From NCBI GenBank assembly GCA_910576535.1, contig CAJTKK010000002.1, forward strand, positions 232,611 through 296,610: a stretch of 64,000 bases of DNA, read 5' to 3'. Shown piece by piece: positions 1-8,122 of this stretch. Positions within the stretch are counted from its first letter, which is position 1. Each line of letters starts with the position of its first letter. The translations under genes were made by a program, and so were the position numbers. Under the pieces are notes generated by a model. It made no database searches and had not been told where the DNA came from. It was given only the letters and a program-made list of their open reading frames with translations. The stretch is from an uncultured Lachnospiraceae bacterium (GTDB lineage: Bacteria > Bacillota > Clostridia > Lachnospirales > Lachnospiraceae).

Positions 1-2
1 CG

Positions 3-302
3 AAATACTGGATAAGGCAGTCAGTACAGCGGTATCTTGAAAAATGCGGCTCTACGGTGCGGATACCGAGCCACACAAGGCAGAAGATAGCACGTTACAA
101 GAAAACCGTATAGGAGTTGGAGCATGATTCAGGCAGAGTGCCAACAGATAATGAAATAGCTGATAAAATGCGTGTATTTGTAGGACTGTTTCCGGTGATG
201 GAAGGCCCGCCGACCCGCAAAACGAGTCAGGCGGCGCAGATTTTTGACTTGTGCAAAGGTGGCAAGTATAGTAAAATAATCTTCGAGATTTCAAGAGGAT
301 AA
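3..302 (+). pseudogene. Sigma-70 family factor remnant with in-frame stop
   Basis: The reading frame that enters the window at base 3 encodes WIRQSVQRYLEKCGSTVRI followed by PSHTRQKIARYKK, the region 2.4 to region 3 signature of sigma-70 proteins (WIRQ, then R-I-P-H). A TAG stop interrupts at 111-113. The same frame then continues with ELEHDSGRVPTDNEIADKMRV, which is ordinary sigma region 3 (G-R-x-P-T-x-x-E-I-A). After about base 180 the resemblance ends and the frame runs to a stop near 302. The gene therefore looks killed by one nonsense change plus loss of its 3' part. Its beginning lies outside the window. Sigma factors of this kind are often carried by conjugative elements in this family (inference), so this may be the worn edge of one. 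Confidence 0.7.
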
Positions 303-691
303 AGGTGTACCACCCGACACTGTCGGCGCAGTGCCGGGCAAGGCTGGTATCATATCTACCACACAATACAGACAAAGTCTGCGATACACGCAAAAGTAAT
401 TATACCCCACAGAAGGTAAAATTACAATAATTTTGTTCGTGTCTGAGCAGGCGGAGTTTAAGCCTTAAGATGATATATTGAGGTGTAGGAGTGTGGACGC
501 ATACTGCTGCACCTCTCTTGATTTCTCATTTAGATGCGTTAGTGGCAGAGAAATCCGCCGCTAGGGCATTCGGTGTGGGAAGTCGGAGTTTGAAAGGACT
601 GCGATTAGTTGTTGTACTTTTCACGGTTCTTTTTCTTGCTTTGAAGAAATCTTTAAGGAAAAATACAGATATATGAAAGGATGGAAAGAAG
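303..691. other. Intergenic stretch with one strong stem-loop
   Basis: No coding region here convinces me on either strand. At 313-338 there is a stem-loop (cccgacactg against cagtgccggg, one mismatch, 6-nt loop) without a U-tract, so it is not a clear terminator. The end of the stretch carries a Shine-Dalgarno-like aaaggatgg (676-684) that serves the lipoprotein at 692. The region probably belongs to the decayed element that contains the sigma-factor remnant. Confidence 0.4.
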
Positions 692-2095
692 ATGAAGAAA
701 AAATTGATTTATGGTCTGGCGTTTATTTATTTGGGCACATTGTTGACGGGATGCCATATGAAGCATGAGTGGGTGGAAGCAACCTGTACGGAGCCGAGAA
801 CCTGCAGTGCAGGAGGCGAGACGGAAGGTGAGGCTCTTGGGCATACATGGGTGGAGGCAGCTTGTACGGAGCCAAAGACCTGCAGTGTATGTGGTGAGAC
901 GGAAGGGGAGGCCCTTGGGCATGAATGGCAGGAAGCGACTTACGAATCCCCGAAGACCTGCTCGGTATGCAGTCTGACAGAGGGGGAGCCATTGCCTCAG
1001 CCTTATGCGGAGGCTAACTGTCTGGAGTTTTTTAAAGATATTTCTTTTATCACCAAAGGGGTACGCTATAATAGGGATATGCCAGAAGAATATGAGATTA
1101 TAGACGCTGAGGTGGAAATTACTGATATAACGGTTGAGGATGCGGAAGGCGGGGAAGAACAGATTATTACGATAACATATACAGTGAAGGGCAGAGTCTC
1201 GCGTGATCGACTTGAAATAACACTGCCGCATTTTAGGTTGTGGGATATCTATACAGGGCAAATAGTGCCAACCGCTTCTATACGTGATGACGGACAAATA
1301 TCAGGCGACATTACACTGGAGTGGGATGGTGTGGCTTATTCCATAGAACATGAAAAATATAGCCAATGGGAACAGTATGATTGGGAGGGAAATATCGATG
1401 ATCGCACCTGCATAATGGAGGACGCTGTAGTTGAGATTGTTACAGTGCCGAAAGATTATGATGGTTTAGCGCTCAGTATGGATTCTGATGATGCGTATCA
1501 TATCTTTAACGATGAAAATTTTGAAGGAGCTGACGAAGAAGCCACAATCGAGTATATTTTGGATATATTTGGAGAAGGCGATTATTTGATAATGGTCAAG
1601 GATGCCTATGAAATACTTTCACCCTCAGATGGGACAGAATCTGAGGATAGTACAGATGTTGCTGCTGAATCTTTGGAAAAGAAAGACTCATATCAGTTTG
1701 ATAATGCGCAGTTGAATTCGATTAATGATGTTGTAAAGAATGGTGAGGCTAAGTTTAAGGAGAACAGAGTTCCTGTTCAGCCAGGGGAGAAAATTGGCGA
1801 TATCTTGATAGAGGGGTATGATTCTTCCATTTATTCAGCTTTTGACTTGCAGGTGATGCTTGAGCAGCATTATGGCAAGGAGCTTGATATTAATTCATGC
1901 AGTTTCCTGGCAGAATGGTGCAAAGGGACAGTTGAAGAAGTTGATTTTAAGGTACCAGAAGACAGCATACAGTTCCAGACAGAGGCTGCGGCAATGCTTA
2001 AAGAACTCGGCATCTTCACGGATGATATCATTACAAGCATGGGTGTATCGATGGATGAGTGCAACAGCTTTATAGCATTGTTAAAGGCAGAGTAG
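692..2095 (+). CDS. Lipoprotein with three Cys/Trp tandem repeats
   Basis: A 467-aa protein of unknown function, anchored to the outer face of the membrane. It opens with a lipoprotein signal (MKKKLIYGLAF, lipobox LTGC, Cys21). Directly after come three 26-residue repeats (about residues 25-102) of the form H-x-W-x-E-A-x-C-x-x-P-K-T-C-S-x-C-x-x-T-E-G-E-x-L. Such modules recur in Lachnospiraceae surface proteins and look like small metal or disulfide knuckles. Copy 1 has lost one Cys (SAGG for SVCG) and copy 3 another (Tyr in ATYESP). The rest is acidic and has no domain I recognise. A ribosome site aaaggatgg precedes the ATG. It stands alone among decayed genes. Confidence 0.75.
   Translation: MKKKLIYGLAFIYLGTLLTGCHMKHEWVEATCTEPRTCSAGGETEGEALGHTWVEAACTEPKTCSVCGETEGEALGHEWQEATYESPKTCSVCSLTEGEPLPQPYAEANCLEFFKDISFITKGVRYNRDMPEEYEIIDAEVEITDITVEDAEGGEEQIITITYTVKGRVSRDRLEITLPHFRLWDIYTGQIVPTASIRDDGQISGDITLEWDGVAYSIEHEKYSQWEQYDWEGNIDDRTCIMEDAVVEIVTVPKDYDGLALSMDSDDAYHIFNDENFEGADEEATIEYILDIFGEGDYLIMVKDAYEILSPSDGTESEDSTDVAAESLEKKDSYQFDNAQLNSINDVVKNGEAKFKENRVPVQPGEKIGDILIEGYDSSIYSAFDLQVMLEQHYGKELDINSCSFLAEWCKGTVEEVDFKVPEDSIQFQTEAAAMLKELGIFTDDIITSMGVSMDECNSFIALLKAE
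764..997 (+). repeat. Three 78-bp in-gene tandem repeats
   Basis: Three consecutive 78-bp units encode the Cys/Trp modules of the lipoprotein. Units 1 and 2 are close copies at the DNA level (tgtacggagcc, acctgcagtg, gagacggaagg recur); unit 3 has diverged more. The array could expand or shrink by slippage or recombination. Confidence 0.7.
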
Positions 2096-2184
2096 CGGTA
2101 TGGTTCGGAAATCGACAGTGGAGGGTTATTCCAAATGAAGATACCAGAATCAGAAATGAAAATGAGTTAAGGAGATGTTGGAGA

Positions 2185-2408
2185 ATGTGCTATCTGGTTG
2201 CTAAGAAGTTTAATGATGTAGGGTGTCTTGCGCTTCAGATGACGCACGGCCAGCATTTAGCGGATTTTAAAGAAAAGCTGATGCGGGCTGTGGGTATGAT
2301 ACTATACAGCTTGTGACAATAAGCCGTCCTTCTGCATATGGGGAATATGAGCCTTACCGTTTTGTAGAGACAGAGCAGGAGTTTGAAGATGCGGTGAAAA
2401 ATATGTGA
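2185..2408 (+). pseudogene. Frameshifted small protein, DUF6718-like
   Basis: An ATG at 2185 with ttaaggag upstream starts MCYLVAKKFNDVGCLALQ and continues in frame to ...LMRAVG at 2295. From 2298 the matching downstream half is one frame off: DTIQLVTISRPSAYGEYEPY and on to a stop at 2406-2408. Inserting one T after 2295 would restore a 75-aa protein joining VG-Y-DTIQLVTISRP. This is the layout I recall for the DUF6718 family of small Lachnospiraceae proteins (name from memory). Its role is unknown. A sequencing error or a slippery site could also explain the break, but the site has no obvious slippery run. Confidence 0.6.
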
Positions 2409-2446
2409 AGAAATTTATAAATGATTCAGACAGAATGGGCAGGAAA

Positions 2447-2498
2447 GCAAGTCGGCGTAAGACTTGCTTTTTCTGTGTCTCAGAGTTAAGATGCATAT
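2447..2498 (+). repeat. Terminator-bearing repeat, copy A
   Basis: A perfect 7-bp stem (gcaagtc / gacttgc, loop ggcgtaa) is followed by a T-run and, 18 bases after the stem, by gttaagatgcatat. A second copy in the same orientation lies at 16472-16523. The two stems differ by a paired change (T:A here, C:G there), and the loop, spacing and downstream 14-mer are kept. The hairpin plus T-run should act as a terminator; the conserved 14-mer is unexplained. Confidence 0.65.
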
Positions 2499-2659
2499 AT
2501 AAAAGGGCAGACATTATATTGTGTCTGGCATGTTTTGATTGCCTTTTTAATGATATGTTTTGGTTTGCTTTAGGGTTTTATGGGCAAGACCCGTGCAAGA
2601 CACATTCTTGCAGACCTGTGTTTGAGCGATGCGTTAATTGACTTGTTAAAAAACAGGCA

Positions 2660-2669
2660 GATGGATACG
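2660..2669 (+). repeat. Target site duplication, left copy
   Basis: The 10-mer gatggatacg directly precedes the left terminal inverted repeat of the MITE and is repeated exactly at 2863-2872. Confidence 0.75.
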
Positions 2670-2862
2670 CAATGTCATTAAGTTAGCGCCTCTGCCCAGC
2701 CGCGAGGGAAATAAAATGCTTAAGAAGCCCCTTAAAAAGCGTCGGCGCTTGGTGAGGTAGTTTACGAACCTAGCGCCGCTACGCTTTTTTTGGAGCGGGA
2801 GCGTGGCGACGGAGCATTTTATTTCCCTCACGGTGTCCGCCGTCATTAACTAAATGATATTG
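2670..2862. mobile_element. 193-bp palindromic MITE
   Basis: The element begins caatgtcattaagtta and, read from the other strand, ends caatatcatttagtta. Further in, a 17-bp perfect inverted repeat (gagggaaataaaatgct, about 2704-2720, against 2813-2829) and a GC-rich inner arm (gcgtcggcgct against agcgccgctacgc) fold it into one long hairpin. It is flanked by an exact 10-bp direct duplication and holds no gene, so it is a non-autonomous element mobilised in trans. The TIR style and 10-bp duplication are compatible with an IS4/IS231-group transposase (inference). Confidence 0.75.
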
Positions 2863-2872
2863 GATGGATACG
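2863..2872 (+). repeat. Target site duplication, right copy
   Basis: Exact second copy of gatggatacg, immediately outside the right end of the MITE. Confidence 0.75.
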
Positions 2873-3146
2873 GTCTTGTTCTGTGAGTTGGCTATGTATA
2901 GGGATTTGGTGGAGCTGCTGGCGGGTATTTCAGACGCTTTAAGGGAAGCTAAAAACTTGTGCGGAATAGCACATTTAAGAGGAGGTGCAGTTCCTTGGCA
3001 ATTGACCCAATTAGTTTTTAAAATAAGATTGGTTCTTTCGTTGTGAAGGCAAGACCATATGGCATTACTTATACTCCGGTACCAGTATATAAGTGGATAT
3101 TTTTTATGTAACAGATACAGAGGGTAAGTGTGCAATTAATAGACAA

Positions 3147-3190
3147 AAAACGACAGTTCATATCCAATTGAATGTATGGACTGTCGTTTT
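3147..3190. terminator. Long stem-loop, likely terminator
   Basis: A 16-bp arm (aaaacgacagttcata) faces tatggactgtcgtttt with a single G:T pair and a 12-nt loop. The A/T-rich ends let it terminate transcription from either side. No intact gene is adjacent, so it probably outlived the gene it served. Confidence 0.6.
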
Positions 3191-3282
3191 ATGTTATATT
3201 TTATCTAAATGGAAAAGAAGAAATTCCAAAGTTTTTAAAAGCAATTCTTGTTTACGTTGTGGGAATTTCTTAACAATAGTTT

Positions 3283-3516
3283 TTACTTTTTAGAGGCTGT
3301 AATGGCATCAGTCATAATGAAAATATCGCAAAAATATTTTGAAGTGCAATATCCAGTGAGGGAGCGATTGTACAGATACATGCAACAGATAGATTCAGAA
3401 GATTTATTTTCAGTTCGGCTAACATAGCTGGGTGGCGCGTGAATTATATTTGCCGGTTTATTTTGTGTAAATCCTTTTGATTCGCGAATGGATTTGATTC
3501 GTTTTCTGGTAGTCAT
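3283..3516 (-). pseudogene. Degraded XRE-type helix-turn-helix regulator
   Basis: On the reverse strand an ATG at 3516 with an aggtgcag-like ribosome site opens MTTRKRIKSIRESKGFTQNK and PANIIHAPPSYVSRTEN. This is the first half of a Cro/C1-type HTH domain (R-x-x-R-x-x-x-G-x-T-Q, then S-Y-V-S-R-x-E-N). Proline replaces the usual leucine (KPAN for KLAN) and the residues after the helix-turn-helix no longer match the fold. It reads as a truncated or decayed repressor, possibly from the same lost element as the sigma remnant. Confidence 0.45.
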
Positions 3517-3590
3517 AACATATCTGCACCTCTGGTATTTCTATTTTAGCAATGGATGCAGGAAATGGATATTTACCAATATGCATCTTG

Positions 3591-3619
3591 TTTACAAATA
3601 GTAACCAGCATTGTACTAT
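3591..3619 (+). promoter_or_regulatory. Candidate promoter of the peptide-island regulator operon
   Basis: TTTACA (3591-3596), a 17-bp spacer and TACTAT (3614-3619) lie 25 bp upstream of the first gene of the regulatory operon, followed by gaaaggaggt as ribosome site. The match is moderate. Confidence 0.4.
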
Positions 3620-3643
3620 AAATTTGAAAGGAGGTATAGTGCA

Positions 3644-4198
3644 ATGGTATATAATCAAGTGGAAATAAAAGCAATCCAACTGAGTCTGGGAAATTTGGAA
3701 AGCAAAGGGATTCCGGTGAAGGAGGTACTGATACAAAGTATCAACTGGCTGTATGAAAAATATAAGATTACAACTGATATTCGATATATATATAAAGCAA
3801 TCTGGCATATATTCGCATATTTGGAATTGGGGTTTTTATATGAGGATGAAAAGGCCATATTCCTGGAAATAGCAAAATGTGTACAGAAAGATCCAGAAGA
3901 AATTTTTGCCGATTATATAGGTAAATATAGAGTAGTTCCATTGAAGAAATCTGCGATAAGGAAGTTGCTGGGGCGTTGGAATCCGAAGCTGCATTCAATG
4001 AAGATAGAGGACGCAGTGAATGATATTATAGAAAAAGTCACACAAAAAGAATTGGGAGAGTTTCTCTATCATTCAGGGAAGGTAATTGTGGAGAATGACA
4101 AAGATGGTTTGTGGGAACATACATTTTGGCTTTTTGTAAAAGAAAATGAGATTTTATTTTATGACGTCAATAAAAATCAATGTTATACGCTTAAGTGA
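3644..4198 (+). CDS. Unknown protein at head of two-component operon
   Basis: A 184-aa soluble protein I do not recognise. The ATG at 3644 is chosen because a strong gaaaggaggt sits 8-10 bases upstream. The N-terminal two thirds are helical with aromatic residues (INWLYEKYK, YIYKAIWHIFAYLELGF). The C-terminal third looks like a small beta domain ending FWLFVKENEILFYDVNKNQ. There is no signal peptide or membrane segment. It ends 9 bp before the response regulator, so it is surely cotranscribed with it; a modulator of the two-component pair is possible, but nothing in the sequence proves this. Confidence 0.65.
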   Translation: MVYNQVEIKAIQLSLGNLESKGIPVKEVLIQSINWLYEKYKITTDIRYIYKAIWHIFAYLELGFLYEDEKAIFLEIAKCVQKDPEEIFADYIGKYRVVPLKKSAIRKLLGRWNPKLHSMKIEDAVNDIIEKVTQKELGEFLYHSGKVIVENDKDGLWEHTFWLFVKENEILFYDVNKNQCYTLK

Positions 4199-4207
4199 GG
4201 GGAAAAT

Positions 4208-4924
4208 ATGACAGAGATTGCAATTCTTGATGATGATAAAAGTATTTGTGAAAAAGTACGGCAATGCGTATTGGCAGCAATACCAGAAGGGTGCCATGTC
4301 CATGCAGAAATATGTGCAACGCCATCTGAATTTTGGAAATATATGGAAGAGAAGATAGTGGATATTTTGATTACTGATATTGAGATGCCGGAAATGAACG
4401 GCATGGAGCTGGGAACGAAAATTCGGGAAAAGTATGAGAAAATGTATTTGATTTTCCTTACTGCTTATCCTGAATATGCATACGAAAGTTATCGTATAAG
4501 CGCCTATCAATATATAGACAAATCTGACATGGAAGAAAGGCTTCCTGGTTTGATAGAAACTCTGGCGCTTAGACTGGAAAAGGAAAAGGCACAGTTTCTC
4601 TGGATTGGTACAGGAGAGTGGAAACAAAAGGTATATTATACAGATATTATTTATCTGTATAAGGCTAAGGGAGAAAAATATGTGGAATATGTGACAGAAA
4701 AGGAAATCTATCGAGAACGTATGAATATCAAAGATATTGAGAAGGAAGTGTTAGAACATGGATTTCTGATGATAGAGAGAGGATATATTGCAAATATAAA
4801 ACATATCGCAGGAATAGGGAAAACAACAATTCGGATGGATAACGGAGAAGAGCTGGCAGTTAGCAGAGCAAGACGGGCGAAAGTAAAAGAAGAACTGAAT
4901 TATAGGTGGAGAGATTTGGAATGA
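4208..4924 (+). CDS. LytTR-family response regulator (AgrA-like)
   Basis: A 238-aa DNA-binding response regulator. Residues 1-120 form a receiver domain with the acidic cluster Asp8-Asp10, phosphoacceptor Asp57 in ITDIEMP, the switch Thr in FLTAY, and Lys in YIDKSD. Residues from about 135 on form a LytTR DNA-binding domain (YYTDIIYLYKAKGEKY... ERGYIANIKHI... DNGEELAVSRARR). Regulators of this class typically control bacteriocin or quorum operons. Its stop overlaps the kinase start (ATGA), so the two are translationally coupled. It is the likely activator of the peptide genes downstream. Confidence 0.9.
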   Translation: MTEIAILDDDKSICEKVRQCVLAAIPEGCHVHAEICATPSEFWKYMEEKIVDILITDIEMPEMNGMELGTKIREKYEKMYLIFLTAYPEYAYESYRISAYQYIDKSDMEERLPGLIETLALRLEKEKAQFLWIGTGEWKQKVYYTDIIYLYKAKGEKYVEYVTEKEIYRERMNIKDIEKEVLEHGFLMIERGYIANIKHIAGIGKTTIRMDNGEELAVSRARRAKVKEELNYRWRDLE

Positions 4925-6246
4925 TAGATATTGTGTATAAAATTCTGCTGGCATTATTGTCCTGTTGGGAGATATGGCTATGTTATCGACTGTTATATGC
5001 GACAGTGTTGGAAAAGGAGAATTTGACAAAGTGGAATTATGCAATGATTTGTTTATCCGTACTAATATCCGGAATATGGTTGGGATGGAATCGCTCTACA
5101 TTATTTTTTTCATTTCCCATGCCGTATACGATAATGATAATAGTAACGATATGTTCTTGGGTGATACAAAGAAGTCAATTGGTATTAAAGTTTGAAATTA
5201 TAGGCAATTATTTTATCTTTGTCGCTGTTATGGATTATCTTCTGGCTTTTTTAAGCACAGTCTTATATGAAGAAGAATTTGGGGAAAAAGTATATTATTC
5301 TTCATCTTTGCTGCAGATAGGAATTTTCTTTTGTACTCGATTTTTTGTTATGATTATAATAGAGAACATAGGGGAGTGGAGGAAAGCGGGAGAAACGGAT
5401 ATTCGGGACTTACGGAAAGTTCTGATTATAGCTGTTTTTCTTGGCAGTATCGTATTATATGTATATCAGCATGGATTACAATTAATTGCAATAGGAAAGT
5501 CAGGATATCAAGGCGGCATATGGTTTCTGTCTTTGATATGTATTTTATTTATATTTGCAACTATTTTGGGCATATGTGTAAAGGGAAGGCTGATAAGGCA
5601 GGAAAATCTATATTTATATCAAAAGAAACAGATGATGCATTCTTATTATCAGGAGATTGTGAGTAATCAGGAGAGGAACCGGGAGTTAATACATGATATG
5701 AAAAATCATCTGTTGATATTGCAGGAATATCATGCACAAGGAAATTTACAAGGGATTGGAATGTATCTGGATGAACTCAGTGAAGAATTAAAGAGTGGAA
5801 AGACTGAGGTGTGGACAGGGAACCAAGTGACAGATATTGTCTTGAACCGGAAGAAGGGGATTGCGAAAGAGAAAAATATTCGGATGGATATAAAAACAGA
5901 GGCAGTAGATCAATGGATATTGTCAGATAGAGAAAGCTGTTCCTTGTTTGGAAATCTTCTGGATAATGCGATTGAGGCATGTGAGCAGATGGAAGAGAAG
6001 CGGTGGATTGAGGTTATTATACATTGTCAGCAATCTATACTATTTCTTGAAATATCAAATAGCATAAATGAAAAGCCTGTGATAGAGCAAGGACGATTTC
6101 TTACGCATAAGGAGGAAACAGGGAGTCATGGTTTGGGCTTAAAAAGCGTGAAACGAATTGTAGAAAGATATGACGGAGATATTGCATATCAGATAGGAAA
6201 TAAAATGTTTTGCATAAAAATTACAATGTATGGAGTGGAAAAGTGA
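4921..6246 (+). CDS. GHKL sensor histidine kinase (AgrC-like)
   Basis: A 441-aa membrane kinase that would phosphorylate the LytTR regulator. ATG 4921 is preferred over the in-frame GTG at 4906, because ggtggag sits 9 bases before it and it forms an ATGA overlap. The first roughly 210 residues hold about six hydrophobic segments. Next come the HPK10-type H-box (ELIHDMKNHLL), the N-box (LFGNLLDNAIEAC) and a G-box (GSHGLGLKSVKRIVERY). There is no extracellular sensory domain, as in AgrC-type receptors for small peptides. No agrB or agrD homologue is visible, so the signal may be the island's own product or an outside cue. Confidence 0.88.
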   Translation: MIDIVYKILLALLSCWEIWLCYRLLYATVLEKENLTKWNYAMICLSVLISGIWLGWNRSTLFFSFPMPYTIMIIVTICSWVIQRSQLVLKFEIIGNYFIFVAVMDYLLAFLSTVLYEEEFGEKVYYSSSLLQIGIFFCTRFFVMIIIENIGEWRKAGETDIRDLRKVLIIAVFLGSIVLYVYQHGLQLIAIGKSGYQGGIWFLSLICILFIFATILGICVKGRLIRQENLYLYQKKQMMHSYYQEIVSNQERNRELIHDMKNHLLILQEYHAQGNLQGIGMYLDELSEELKSGKTEVWTGNQVTDIVLNRKKGIAKEKNIRMDIKTEAVDQWILSDRESCSLFGNLLDNAIEACEQMEEKRWIEVIIHCQQSILFLEISNSINEKPVIEQGRFLTHKEETGSHGLGLKSVKRIVERYDGDIAYQIGNKMFCIKITMYGVEK

Positions 6247-6688
6247 CGGACAGTTCATGAATAGATAGAACAGGGGTGAGAGTATGGAATGAAAAGAAGG
6301 TATGACATACCGTTTATGTACTAAAAGTGACTATTGACAGTAGAGCGCTTGCTTTTGAAGAGTTTGATTCATAAAATGGAATCAGAGATTTTGAATAAAA
6401 TATAGATAGAAGCTGCTTAATGGTTTTCTGACGGAAACGCCCAAGGGTTATGCTAGCATGAACGCCTCATTGACATTGGATTTATCTGTGGGTAAGAGTA
6501 ATCAGGCAGAGCATCGGACGTTTTGCTTCGTTCAGCTTTAATTTGCAGAGTTTTGCAAATTACGGCGTCAAATAAAATGTTCTGCAACAGTAATCAAAAA
6601 TCCGCAGCATCTTAATGTATTGAACCACGATATTAAAAGAAAGGAAACGTGTGAAAATTAACTTCCTAATTATCATACAAGGAATTAT
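6247..6688. other. Leader/intergenic region before the maturase gene
   Basis: These 442 bases lie between the kinase and the radical SAM gene. I see only weak features. A 27-codon ORF (6458-6541, MNASLTLDLSV...) has a poor ribosome site. A TTGACA at 6470-6475 has only TAAGAG at -10 spacing. Two 9-mers resembling LytTR half-sites sit at 6250 and 6309. No convincing gene is present. A promoter for the maturation operon is expected here but I cannot place it. Confidence 0.4.
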
Positions 6689-8113
6689 ATGGGGAATGTG
6701 ATAATCAAATGTTTTAAGACTCCAATGCAAAATTATTTTTATGATCGTTTTCAAAATTCTGTTATTGCAGTAAATGAAGATGAATATCATATTTTAAAAG
6801 AGATTGAAAAGACAAAAAAATTACCTGAAGATATAAGCAAGTTGAAAAAGTACATTGACTGCGGATTGCTGCAGGAGACAATCATTGAGAAAATAGAACA
6901 CCCGGAAAGTCAAGATATAAAGCTTTTAACAGAACATTATATGGGAAATTTGATTTTGCAGGTTACACAGCAATGCAATATGAGGTGTGAATATTGTGTA
7001 TATTCTGGAAACTATTACAATAGAAAACATGCTGCAAGCCGGTTGAATTTTGATAAAGCAAAGAAAGCGATAGATTTTTACCTGAAAAGAAGCGATAAAG
7101 CGGATAAATTGGTGATATCGTTTTATGGCGGGGAACCATTGCTTGAATTTGAGTTAATTCAACAATGTGTAGCGTATATTTTAATGAAAAAGGGAGACAA
7201 GCCAGTTGATTTCGTAATGACTACCAATGGAACACTTCTAACGGCAGAAGTCATCAGATTTTTGGTCAAACATGATTTCACATTAATGATTAGTTTGGAC
7301 GGCGATAAGGAAAGCCATGATGCAAACAGAAAATTCAAGACGGGAGCAGGTACATTTGATTTTATTTTGAAAAATCTGAGAATGTTAAAAGAATATGATT
7401 ACGATTATTACAAAAAAATTATGTTTAATTGTGTCATTAGCTATACTACTGATTTTGAAAGAATCTTTGAATTCTATTGTAAATCAGATTTATTTGAACC
7501 AAAATCAGTCAATTTTAATTATGTAAATTCTGTGGGATTGAAAGATCATAAATACTCTGAAATATCAAAGAAAAATGAAAGGTTTATCAAATTGGCCTAT
7601 ATTAAAATGGAATTATCATTATTGCAAAAGAGAAAATGGGACGGGCAGAGCCTGATGATGAGAAGGCAGTTACAAAATATTGAATTGTTATATGAACAAC
7701 TGCACCGGCATACCATGGAAGCAAAAAGCACACATCATGGAGGTCCATGCATTCCTGGTGTCAGAAGATTATTTATGGAAACAAGTGGTAGATTTTTTCC
7801 TTGCGAAAGGGTATCAGAGGAAGATCAACAGATGAGCATAGGAACGCTGGACGAAGGTTTGGATTATGAGAAAATAGATTTTTTATTAAATCATGGAAAA
7901 ATGATTAAAGAAAAGTGTTTATCTTGTTGGAATTTGAGAATATGCGCATTCTGTCTCGCTGAAATTCCGAAAGAAAACAGAGATTTGACAAAAAATATGT
8001 TATTAAAACAATGTGAGAAATCAAAGAATCAAACATGTACATTGCTATATGAATTGTGTATATTGAATGAGCTGGGGTACAGAGGAAATGATAATTTGCA
8101 AGTTCTGAAATAG
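6689..8113 (+). CDS. Radical SAM/SPASM peptide maturase (CcpM-like)
   Basis: A 474-aa enzyme expected to modify the Cys-rich precursor encoded at 13368. The N-terminal 90 residues look like a peptide-recognition region (YFYDRFQNSVIAVNEDEYHIL). The radical SAM core follows with Cys96, Cys100 and Cys103 in CNMRCEYC and the SAM-binding FYGGEPL. The C-terminal SPASM region carries further cluster cysteines: GGPCIPG, FFPCERV, KCLSCW, ICAFC, QCEK and QTC. This architecture is that of sactipeptide and thioether maturases. Together with its neighbours it matches the clostridial Cys-rich peptide maturase model I remember as TIGR04068. The exact chemistry cannot be read from sequence. Confidence 0.88.
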   Translation: MGNVIIKCFKTPMQNYFYDRFQNSVIAVNEDEYHILKEIEKTKKLPEDISKLKKYIDCGLLQETIIEKIEHPESQDIKLLTEHYMGNLILQVTQQCNMRCEYCVYSGNYYNRKHAASRLNFDKAKKAIDFYLKRSDKADKLVISFYGGEPLLEFELIQQCVAYILMKKGDKPVDFVMTTNGTLLTAEVIRFLVKHDFTLMISLDGDKESHDANRKFKTGAGTFDFILKNLRMLKEYDYDYYKKIMFNCVISYTTDFERIFEFYCKSDLFEPKSVNFNYVNSVGLKDHKYSEISKKNERFIKLAYIKMELSLLQKRKWDGQSLMMRRQLQNIELLYEQLHRHTMEAKSTHHGGPCIPGVRRLFMETSGRFFPCERVSEEDQQMSIGTLDEGLDYEKIDFLLNHGKMIKEKCLSCWNLRICAFCLAEIPKENRDLTKNMLLKQCEKSKNQTCTLLYELCILNELGYRGNDNLQVLK

Positions 8114-8122
8114 GGAGGGTGT

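Larger units (their letters stand above)
2580..3046 (+). pseudogene. Small unknown ORF interrupted by MITE
   Basis: If the MITE and one target-site copy are removed, a continuous reading frame appears. It starts at ATG 2580 (MGKTRARHILADLCLSDALI...), crosses the junction through NRQ-MDT, and continues as VLFCELAMYRDLVELLAGIS...LREAKNL to a stop at 3046. The frame is the same on both sides of the insertion (codons atg-gat-acg in each duplicate), which supports a single former gene of about 88 codons. I do not recognise the family. The C-terminal residues after LREAKNL look less protein-like, so the 3' end may already be degraded. Confidence 0.45.

Noticed and set aside
313..338. Stem-loop near the sigma remnant as origin of transfer
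   Set aside because: There is a hairpin but no adjacent nick-site motif or relaxase gene that I can recognise.
723..997. Open frames on the opposite strand and the other forward frame across the lipoprotein repeats
   Set aside because: They are mirror frames produced by the 78-bp repeats; none has a ribosome site or protein-like composition.
2302..2514. Reverse ORF with similarity to the reverse ORF at 16342-16542
   Set aside because: The similarity comes from the shared 52-bp terminator repeat, not from a protein; neither has a ribosome site.
6250..6317. Two 9-mers (acagttcat, accgtttat) resembling LytTR binding half-sites upstream of the maturase gene
   Set aside because: They are 59 bp apart rather than the usual about 21-22 bp repeat spacing, and such short degenerate matches arise by chance in AT-rich DNA.
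6458..6541. 27-codon ORF (MNASLTLDLSV...) before the radical SAM gene as possible second precursor
   Set aside because: It has a single Cys, a poor ribosome site and no leader features shared with the real precursor.
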